DNA from: Trichoplax adhaerens
Taxonomy: Eukaryota; Placozoa; Uniplacotomia; Trichoplacea; Trichoplacidae
Assembly (NCBI RefSeq): GCF_000150275.1
Contig: NW_002060970.1
Location: 40,791-104,790 of the forward strand
DNA length: 64,000 nucleotides
Reading direction: 5' to 3'
Numbering within the stretch: the first letter of the stretch is position 1; every line of letters begins with the position of its first letter. Shown in pieces: positions 36,801 through 48,800 of this stretch. The notes beneath the pieces were generated by a model that saw only the letters and a program-made list of their open reading frames with translations, had not been told where the DNA came from and did no database searches. The translations under genes were made by a program, and so were the position numbers.

Positions 36801-39800
36801 CAATTTTCTGCTATTTAATTTCATTTAATAGCANNNNNNNNNNNNNNNNNNNNNNNNNNNNNNNNNNNNNNNNNNNNNNNNNNTATTGCACATAAGTTTT
36901 GGCAGATATGAAAAACCTTTATGCCATAGAAAATCTTAGAAAAGTACTAAGAAAAATCAAAACAGAATAGTAAAATTTCATGAATACCTTACCTAACTTA
37001 TTGCAAATATCATCACTTAAAACATACAGTACTTAGCACGACAATAAAGTTCTATGATTATTATTATATTGTATAAAGCTGAAATCAGTATACTCAGGAT
37101 ATCAGTAACATTACTTATCTGTGCTTATTGCTGTTAACAGCTCAAGATTTGGCATTATTTTTTAGCTATATCTAGTTTACTTCTTCACAAAATGTTAACA
37201 ACAATAACTTATACTTATTTGACAGCTTCACTACAGCCAATAATTCCTTTCCGAAATTTTTACTTTGAAGTAATAATGCCAAAGGTTTTTAGCAAGCTTA
37301 TTACCTTATCATAGTAGTATGCTGATCTTAATAAATGCATCAATATCTTCTTCACTAGATAAAACTTACAAAATTTAGCAATGAATACTTATACATACAA
37401 AATATGCATCGTAAAATTCACGAATATAACGATATCTATAAATGTTTTTTCCATAATTTTCCAAAATTAAATCTCGATAACAGTTTAATAATCATGCACT
37501 CCACCATATAAAAGTTTTAGAAATTTTCAGCGGACAAAGATGGCTTATAGCATAGTTAGTAAGCAATATTATAATTTTGATTAATTCGTTGAGTAGTCCT
37601 AATCGGAAACTATTACAAGAAGGAAGCAGCAATGGAAAATTTCATTAACGTACTTTCAGGGCTATGGTTGTTTAAATATATAATTAGACGCGCTTTTTAC
37701 TAGCCCCACTTTCAATCCCAAAATTCAGTACCGAGCACTAAATCATCAACAACTTTCATAGTACAATTAAAAAAAAGAGATTAACTACCACTGCTAGAAA
37801 AATTAAGACACTTAGATATAACCAGTATCGAAGAAAATTTGATTGCTTTTTAGTCTGGCTTATATCTTCACTTTGCGCTATTAATTGACTGTTGTATAAC
37901 TAAAGTAGTTGTACTGATAAAGTAATCGGTCTCAATCTGATGTACCTTTGATTTCATATGATAATTTCAAGTAAACTAAATTCGAGGGATTATAAAATTA
38001 TTAGCTTGGCTTTATAAGAACAGATCGCTTGTTTTACTGTATATTAATTAAATTTGGCATGATAAAACAAAATAATCAATTGACATTATTTTAAATCTCT
38101 ATAATAGCTACTGAAAATTATACACCTCTTGCGTGAGATTTAAAGCGGATATCTATATCAAAATAAGCTTACTTTAAATTTAATGCAGGATCTGAGCCTT
38201 GCCCAAGCGATTGGTACTTTTATGGCCCAGAAAATGTTTGTTTACACTTGGTTGACAAGAACGCTAAATTTCACATTGCTAAGAAAACCTGCTGGAATAA
38301 TTTTACCGCAGGGCTCTTATACATCGATAGTGCTAAGAAGGAAAACTTCATTAAGACTAACATTATTGTCAATAAGCATACGTTTTATTGGCTTGGATTA
38401 AAAGACCTTGTTGGTGATGATAAACTAGAATCTCACCGATGGCTAGCTTCGAATAAAACCTTGGCGGAAAGCAATTATATAAATTTGGCAAATAATAGAC
38501 CACCCAGGATAGATGCATATAAATGTATTATCATATATTTTCGACGGACGCCTGAATGGCGGGAAGAAAGATGCGGTAGTAAAAATAAATTCATCTGCGA
38601 AAAAGGTTTAGAAACAAAGTTAATCAATCTGCATTTAAATACAAATGAAGAGCAAATGCCTTCCTAAACCGATTCAAGATATAGGCCGAGCTGTTTTTTA
38701 TCCGTTTCATTCCTAAATTCAGCCATTTCACGATAATTTATTTGTTAAAGTTGTTTAAAATGTGCTAAGTTATTTTCTTTAGCTTTATTCTTTGTCAAAC
38801 ACAAGACAAATTTTACGTAGTAATCACACCGCTTAGTTCTAATACAATTGCAGTAACGGTAATAAATTTATTAAGTCTAGTAATACCAATTTATAAGACT
38901 TCTTCTTGTAAAATATATTGACAGAGCATTGAATAATTTTTCTCTTTGCTTAGCTGCAAGTTCTTCAGCAATGGTATCCGCAACAAAAAGTTCCTTGGGT
39001 ATGTATTTTGAATAAATTTCTTGCAGCTTACTATTTATTATAGTGATTTTCTATTCAAATTTTCTAAATATCATGGTATTGAATGAATTGCGGCATTTCA
39101 TTCAGCTATGATCTCATCCTCAGAAGGACGATATAGTAAACATGTTAAATGATGCGATTACTCTTACATGTAAACATTAATTTCACGAATACAAAATTAA
39201 CGTGCGTAATGATCGAAATTATTTATTCATTAGTTAGTTCTAAGTTTATGCCTTTCCTAGCAGCGATATAAGATATAGACTGTAAATTCTTCTAACATGA
39301 GTATAGCATGATTAACCAATATTTATTACTGCTATTGGAACCCAAACCTGTTATCAACTATAACAGCGTTTAATTTTCAACTTTATAATTAAATCTCAAA
39401 GCTATGTTCATATTAAAGTTAGCTGCACAGTAATTTATCTTGGTAGAAGATTTAAATCAGCTTATAAATAGTAGTAAGCAATCCCAATATTATATTATGT
39501 TGCAAGAAAAATGTTTGTCCATGCAATACATACGCTAATGTTACTTTATTTCTTATGCTGTGTTAAAGTATGATATTTACTGTGGCTATTTCTTAACAGT
39601 TGATTATGAAATTACCTCTTTGCAAAAAATAGCATCATGTACGATTATTAGGCCAGAATGAATACTCATAAATTAGAAAAAGGACATTCATAGAACTATG
39701 AAAACAACACTAAAAAATGATAGCTTGGCTGGGTATAATGACATTTTAAAATAAATATACTACAATTTTTACAATTTATGGATACTACGTAACATCAGTC

Positions 39801-42800
39801 CAATGATGTTAAGCAGCTTGTATAATAAAGACAGTCAGTACGATTATTACGCTAAGGTAGATAAAATTATATTCGCAAGTCACTAATTATAGTCACCAAT
39901 TCTAGTCATCAATTCTAGTCATCAATTCTAGTCTTGAGTATTTCATAAGGCAGTTAATGTTGTTAATTATAAATTGTTTAGATTACAATTTCAATAGTGA
40001 TAGCTGCTTGGTACGGTGTATAAGTTATAGTGACCATTAGTAGTTTGTAATCCATATACAAGGGTCTGCATGATGATAAATATACAGTTTCTGCCGAATA
40101 TTTTGCGATTAATAATAAAATGATACCAATCAAACCCTCCTGTTATATCATAATAAAGATTACTATCTTACTGATAGATTACTGTACCTCGGGACTTGAA
40201 TATCTATTATATTATAATTACCTTACTGACTATAATTATTTCTTACTAGTCGTATCTCAAATGATTCAGCCTTCAATGATGATATCGTGTATAGTCCATG
40301 TAGACCATACACATACATATTAATAAATACTAATAACTACCTATAATTCAGTTGTGAATCTATAAGTCTGTGTTTCACAACTTTGCTAAATGTATAAGTA
40401 ACTAATTTTGCTCCTGCTGTATCCGCTCTACCGTAATATACCGTTGCTAATAAGCGTCACTGACTAGACTAGTTCAGTATATGACCTTATTCAGCAGTGA
40501 GTATATCCAGACAACTTCATAAATCATCTTTATTTGAACGATAGAATATACTACTAGAAAATGTAATATGAGAACTCATTCTATGATTAAAGGCTCCCTC
40601 TTATATACCTGTGCCGATTTCCGTCGGTGTAAATTAATACATAATTCTATTTACAACATACTCGATTTTGTATAAATATATTTATGATAATTAGTATAGA
40701 ATAAATATATGCTAATTAATATTGAGTGCTTACTACTCTTGCTCCAATTAAGAAATCAACTAGACTTGTTAACTAACAACTCACAGTTACAAGTGTGACA
40801 ATCTCTATTACACATTATACTCTTATTTAATGATTTAAATCGTCAGAGTCGCTAATGGAAATCCATAAAAGATTTAACATATTACAACTCTACTTTAGAT
40901 AAAAATATGAATAAATATTTATTTATTAACAGTAATGGTGAACCGTAACACTGTGATAGTATAAGTCTTGCAAACATAACTAAACATATACTTGTAATTA
41001 GTGATAAATTTGCGATACTAACGAAAACCCATCATTTGCACTTAATGACACTAAGGGAATTTCACAGTCTACAGCTTTTGAAATTGAGAGCTTGTCATCA
41101 CTTACGGCTATTCAAGATAATAGATTATCATCACCTATAGCTATTGGAGATAGTAGATTATCATCAAATACAGGCATTAAATATGGCAAATTATCATCAT
41201 CTACAGCAATAAAAAATAATAAACTGTCACCTGATATAGCTGCTGAAGATAACAGATTATCATCATCTACACCTGTTGGATATGATAGATTATCATCAGG
41301 CACAACCATTAAAGATGGTAGATCATTATCATCTATAGCTTTGGAAGATTATAAATTATTACTATCTACAGTCTTTAAAACCACATGGCTATCAGCATCT
41401 ACAGCTACTAAAGCTAATAGATTATCACCAGATACAGCTATTAATAGTAACAGATTATCCCCATCCACCACCATTGAAGCTGATAAGCTATCTTCATTTA
41501 CACTTTCTGAAGACAATATATTACCACTATCCTTAGCCATTAAAGATACTGAGCTACCTTCATGAAATAGCGTAATATTGTCATTAGGTAAAATCATGCA
41601 AAATTTTTATCAGTTTTCGAATTTATATGCTTTTTTTCTATTATAAATAGCATCAATTAAGACATGTAAGTTACCGATTTAATTTCTGAAAGGAAGATTG
41701 TAGAAAAATAATCTATAATGATCATTTCTAATTTTAGCAATGCCCTACATCTTTAGTGGCTTCATGATATATATAACTACCTCTTTATACATGCAGTAAA
41801 TTAGCTCATGCAAGAAACTTCTGAATGAAGGATAGTTAATAATATATTACTAACATTACAACTACTACTTATTTCGACATAAGATGGAGAAAGATTGATG
41901 GCCTTATAGCCCTTCTCCTGGAGGTTATAAGCAAATGCGATTATGCAGACTATTTATACGTTGCATATTAAGAATTTGAAGCATCAGTTTCAAAATTGCT
42001 ATTCTTAACCACTGTTCACGGTCTTTACAACTATTATATATAATCAAAAAGCTTTATTATCGATACAAAATTTGATATTAAGAAGCTTTAAATCGCATAC
42101 ATTAGTTCCAATATTTGACTTTAATTAAAATCACATTAAATATAGCATAAAATATGACCTTTAATTTAGGCAGATAGTTAGATGACCGTGCGACCAGTGA
42201 CCATAAGTAGAGGGGCTGCGAAAATTATATTAATAACTCGTGAAAAAATGACGGATTCAATAGTGGATAAAGAATATGATTTGCTATTTTTTTTAATTTG
42301 CTTCATTTCTTTATAGCACCACCTTTAGAATCTCAAGTAACCATATTGTCCAAATATTCCAAGACATCGCCTTCTGAATCATCTAGTGCAAACCTTTTCG
42401 CTACAGGTGAGAGAGTATGTGAAAATTGACGAAACTTTTTATTTTGGATTTATGTTGCTAGTACTAAATACAAAGATACGTTTTGTAAACGAATTTCCCT
42501 GAATATTATGATGTACGATGAACCTCTAGACCAAAATTTAGCAAATTTCATGCACTATTTATCCTATAAATTCAAGATAGATCTGCTCAATCGAATCTTT
42601 TGAGTCACTTTCTATAACTACTTTATTTGATTGTACTGAATATTAATAATATCTTCTCATATAACAATACCGGCCAATGTTATTTGGTAAAATGCAATCT
42701 ATTGTAGAAGTATTTGTTTAGGACGAAACAACAACTCAAAAGATGTAAAAGTGGCAGCATAATCATGTTTAACACAAAAATTTTCTAGAATGAAATAGTT

Positions 42801-45800
42801 GTAGAAGTATACTTTTAAATATACCATTTACAGTTGTATATTAAAGATAAACACGCATAGACCTTTACACACAAAATTTTAGAAGCTTTATCATAAAGAC
42901 TAACAATATCTAGTTAATTTTTTATCGCATATTTCCTTCAGAGTCCTTAGGATTTTCAATTTCTACTCATACAGAATTAGCTCAAGAATCGAATACTTTG
43001 CTCACAGGTACAAAATATCAAGTAGAGAACTAATAATTTAGATACATAATCTGCTTTCAGAATTCGATTTATCTAATTACACTTTTAATTGTCTCTGATA
43101 CTTTTAAAAATCTACTGGTGTTACTACTATAAAATTTGGCACGTTATTGATAGGTAATGACTTATCAAATGATACTTGCCCTGAACGATCTTAACTGTTG
43201 TTTTAATTTGAAATAAATAAAATTTAATTAAGTTGAAACTATTCATATTTACAGATTCAACAACTTTATTGGACTTAAAAGGTAGTTTTACTGCCTTGTT
43301 GATCGATTTCAGCACTTCAAAAACAGGTATATTTACTTTTCTATTACCTATATCATTTACTAGGCTGCAATTCTTTAATAAACGGAAATTATGAAGTTAT
43401 AAGTCGTAAAATATTTGTCTAAAAGTTTATAATCGCTCTTTCGCCGATTACTTTCTTAGAAGTAAATATTTGCTACCAACGAAATTAAGCATTTATCTTT
43501 CTAAATTAGAAAAGTTTTTTAATGTTATGATCAAATTTACGATTAAATATGAGAAATAAATTGATCTGGTTTATATAATTTTTTGTCAAGATATGCAAGA
43601 TATTTATCAGTTCTTCACTACTGACAACAAATCGACCATCGCAAAATACACTGCAACCTCAGATGTACAAGAAAAAGTAAATACCAATTTGTATAGCTCT
43701 GGAAGTACATTCACATTTGATTACAACAAGAAAAGCCTCTCTTCCAGAATTGAACCAAATATCTATTTAACTACCGTTGACGATATTGAGTCAGCTTCCT
43801 CGTTCTCTCAGCTATATTCTAGCTGTTATCAGCCGTCCATAAGCCACTGGCCTACATTTTCGTCACAATCTATCTTGAATAGTAATCAGAATATCAATAC
43901 AAATGCAGATAGACTCAATAGTGTTTCCTTCAAATCCTTAGCCGGTAAGCCATAGAACTTCGTAAAGTAATAAACTAGTGGAACCATTTAATGTAGTTAC
44001 GATGTTAGCATTGTTATCGATTCATGTTACAGTGTTATGCACTGTAATATCGAGATTATAGTAGAAACATCTATGACAGGATAATTTTGTTGATTTACCC
44101 TTATATGAACGGTTTCTAATTTAGATAAGTGATATTTAAGTATAGCATTAGTTTTTATGGTGATATATACAGCCTACTGAAATTAATAGTTTAATTAGGA
44201 AATCGAGAATAATCTTTTTAAAATTCAAGTCACCGTGATTGAGATTTAATTATGGTAGATTGTATATTATCGTAGAAATGTTCCGTGATTGGACATATTG
44301 TAATTTGACAATTTTGTATTAGTCATTCGATGTCTATGTTCGTAAATACTGTTGTCTTCATTAGGTAGCAGTAGATAAAATTAGCTTTAGATTCACTATC
44401 AGATTTCAACATTAATATTACTAGCTAGAATGCCTTTGCTATTGTAAAAGAGTATATAAAAGCGATACATCGTATACTAAAGTTAGTTCTTATGATTATT
44501 GTTTAACGTAAGATACGAGGCGTCTAAGTCTTTTTGTAGTCTACTGCTATAGGAAAACTGTTCCTGAAAGAGTAGATGTTGCTCCCTGATACGTGGTTTA
44601 GGGAATCGACTGATTGATCATGCATTACGTTATCTTATTGCAAAGCTGTTTTGTAACTATTCATAAATAAGTAATCAATAATTTTTTTAATTAAATTGAT
44701 TAAACTTGCCTAATATTCAACAGCGTCTACTGACATCGATGTAACTACGCATCAGATCCCCTTCCATCCTACACCTACAGACCAAGACATTACTTTTAAT
44801 CCTTTCGAGGAGGTGCTATAATAGTTATCTCTAATACAAACACGATGAAATCTTTTACTATATTTGCATTTGTTATTATTTTAGTATTCTAAAGTTCCTA
44901 TTGTAACAGCAAATGATACACTCAGGGCATTAGCAAAAATTAATGAAGAACTAGCGATCCATCCAATTCTAACAGTTCAAACAGCAAAGATTTACGGTCA
45001 AGGTTTAAATCAACTTATATCCAAGCTTATCACAAATGCATCAAATACTGAATTAATTATAGCATTATCACAGGTAAAATAAGTATTAGAATATGAGTGA
45101 AATTTAGTTTATTGCATCTTTAATAAAATTAGAATTAATTCTAAATTACGTACATTTTTTTAATTTCAATCTGAATGAATACTAAAATAAGTCTATGATC
45201 AAAACGGTGGAATCTGTCAGCCGCACAATTTCAGCTCAATCTGATAAGGTCTGCTAATAGCTTAGTTTTCGTAATAGTGAATTTTTACCGTGTAAATATT
45301 GTGTAATATTCTAAATTTTGCATTTTAATTTAATTTGTTAAGGTCAATAATTTAAATAACTATCTCAATGATGCAGTATATGTGAATTGTAAAACAACCT
45401 ATTTTTCATATTATTCTTAAGTACCAGTCGTGAAAATTTCGTAGTAAAAGGAACTTCATTACAGATTTTTGTTAGATTTCTACAGTTTTCAGATTATGAT
45501 TTCAACTGATACCATGATCATATTTGTACCGGTTGTAGTTAATTATAAATCTGATTATCCTATTGACAAGGATTGATAGTTTTCAAAGTTTAGGAATAAT
45601 ATAATTTTCCTGTAGATGCATCCTCAATAATTTAATTTTATTATATAAGAATTTCTTTACATCTCCGTGCATCATTTCATGTTCTAAACTGCCGTAGCAT
45701 GAACTTTTTAATGCTATCAATTAGTTCTAAACGTATATAGATTAAGAAATTTAGATTACACCTTAATATAGTTACTCTCAAATGATTTCGTCTATTCCTC

Positions 45801-48800
45801 GATTTGGTAAGCAGAAAATAGAATTATCTATAAATTATACGAAGATATTGGACAGATTTTTCTTACGTGTGGCCGATAATTTGTTTCTGGGTCAATCATT
45901 AAACATAACAGACGGCGAAACAGGTAAAATTATTATGATTCCAAGTAATTTTAGAAATTATGAGTAATATCTAGTAGCAAATATAGTTAAACTTGATTAC
46001 AATGTCCAAAAATTTTAAAGTGGTCAAGATTCAAAATTCGAAACTTTTGGATTACAGAATATTATTAATAACTAATTATGAAAACAGCCAAAATCAAGAG
46101 ATTTTATTTATTTAATTAACCCGTTAGTAAATATCTATTTATTAATATGGTTATAATGATTAGGAGATACAATTATCAAAATCCAAAAGCAGCAACTTCC
46201 TGCCAATATTTATCATAATTTTACTGCAGTATTCAACCTTACATCTTCAAACCAAAATGGGATTACGATGCATTTATTCAATGTTTTCTATAATCAAAGT
46301 TTGTATTGAATTAAGATTCTTTCTCATGCTAATTATCAAAAATTTGATTTGAAACCTAGATTAAGAACAAATCAACTTATAGATGAATTTGCACTTGAGT
46401 ATTAGACAATCAATACTTATACTATACTACTTTGTGTAGGTCAGACCATTAATATTTTAACCGGAATTTACCCCTTTTTGCGGAATGAAATTACACAAGG
46501 AGCTGCAAGGTAAGTCAATTTTGATATTTGCATATCTAGATTTTTTTGGCAATCGATACATGATTAAATTTTGTGGAGACTATCAAATTATAATTAAGAC
46601 ATAATAGCAGCAATGGTAACTAATTTCTTTTTACTTTAGCGATGATATTATTTCCGATATAATAACGTGTAAGATAGATCCGTATCCACCAGGGGAATCA
46701 GAATTAAACTTCCATTATAGTATTATCAAATCGGAGAATATTCCGCATCAGTATATCAATGTAAGGGGTTAAAATGTGATTTCAAGTTTGGTCAATTCAA
46801 TTTTATTAGGAAATGCTCTTATTAGTACATCAGTTTTTAAATATCATATCTTTTTAACTATTTCTAAAATCTCTTAATTGTTGTAATGTAAAGATATCAA
46901 AATAAATATAATTGAAGTTAAGAGAGCGCATTTATAGTACTAAATTCAGTTCCATTAGTGACTTTCTGATTATTTTAAATCAAGCAAAGAACGTTAGCAA
47001 TCAGTTTTAAGCCGACTAATGGCAAAGTTTATGTTTTGATGTGCTAGCTACTAGTATAGTAAATCAAAACATATTTCACAAGTGAGTTTTAACTCTTTTA
47101 GGGCACAAAATCGCAGGTACTTAAGTGCGTTTATTTAAATCTTACAACAAGGTATGTTAATTTAATTGCTGATTTAAGTATAAAAAATCATTAATATACA
47201 GCATAAAATAATTAAACTGACCTTCCAGCGATTTAAGAATCATTGTAACGTAATTTTACCTTACATGATTATATGCATATGCCAAACAGGAAATGGTCTC
47301 ATTCTGGATGCACTTTAAATCCTGAGATTTCGAAATATGCCATGTGTAACTGCAATCATTTAACACATTTTGCCATCATGTTTCAATTCAGTAATGTTAG
47401 TAGATGTAAACGGATTCTATAAAGGAATTAATAGATTCCAATTTATAATTGCATTTTGACGGTCAGATATTTAATATGCGGTCCAATAACTGTATAGTAT
47501 CTGTAGCAATGTATTAATTGGTCATTTTATATCTGATAGCTCAATGATGTTCAATCGCTACTGGCTCCAATTATAATTATTGAATATATTGGTATCGGAT
47601 TTTCCATAATTTGCATTGCTATGACTCTTATAGTTTACGGAATTTTAAGGTACTACGCCAATTTTCAGTAATGAAATTGTAAAATATACGTACCCTATGC
47701 TTAAATAAAAAATAATACAATAGCGTGAAGATACTTCGTAACTATACTTACTTTTAGCCTGTATTGGTTACCTTTTAAATAAGTAATTTTCCGTAGAGAT
47801 TCAATTTAATAAACGTAGTAATGAAATAAAATAAAATATTCCCAATAATAAATCATTCCTCTTATTTTCGGTTTATTAGGCTTAAATCTGATCGATTCAT
47901 AATTCATCGAAACTTGCTAGTCGCTTTATTCTTATTGCAGTGTTCTATTATAGCTGGATCTCAATCAGTAGAAAATAAGGTAGACTGGTTTAAGACATAT
48001 TTTCTATAGAATATTCTTCTAAATATTAAGTTGGTAACACGCTATGATCATAATTATTACTAGTAAGCATATACTAGTTATACTTCGCGTACTGTATATA
48101 TATATTATACATTCTATACGTACTTGTACTTTTTACTTTACTATTTTTAAAAACAATTTTATTGCCTTTAAAAAATGCAGAAATTATCATTTTCTCGTTA
48201 ATAAATAGAGCAAATCACTTATACTTAAAATTTCATTACTATCAACCATGTTTAAAGCTTTAATTTAATCTTATACTTATAGACTTTGCTGTAATTATTT
48301 TTATTTTTTAATTTATATTTGCATAGACCTAAGCAGTGTGTCCTAAACCTATTTTTTTGTTTGATTGCGCGTTATAGAATCTGTGTACCACAATGGCAAT
48401 CTTGACACATTTCTTTTGCGTAGCAACGTTCTCCTGGATGTTAATCGAAGCTATCCATTTGTATTTTCTCATCATCACAGTCTTTACCAAAAAGAATCGA
48501 ATTTCAATTTATTACTTCGTCGGTTGGGGTACGTTTTACAAGCGTAATCAATCTTAGACTCAAAGACGGTATAGTAAATGCACCGTATTTAGACAAGTTT
48601 TCATTGCAGGCTTGCCGATTATTACGGTTGCAGTAACATTAACGGCCAAATTTGAAGGTTACGTAAACGATACGGGGTCAGTAGTGGCGAAATGCTAATA
48701 TCATAAGCCAATTATCAAAAATTTCATTGCTATATCTATTATAAGAATTCTATTAGCTAGCAAAAAATGATAAATTTACAATCAATAATGATCTATGAGC

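Noticed and set aside
41112-41597. Minus-strand open frames over the 33-bp repeat array
   Set aside because: They mirror the + strand repeat; the minus frame is broken near 41349 while the + frame runs through.
41651-41665. 15-base phase 1-1 microexon between AAATAG and GTAAGT
   Set aside because: Too short to separate from chance in AT-rich sequence without transcript data.
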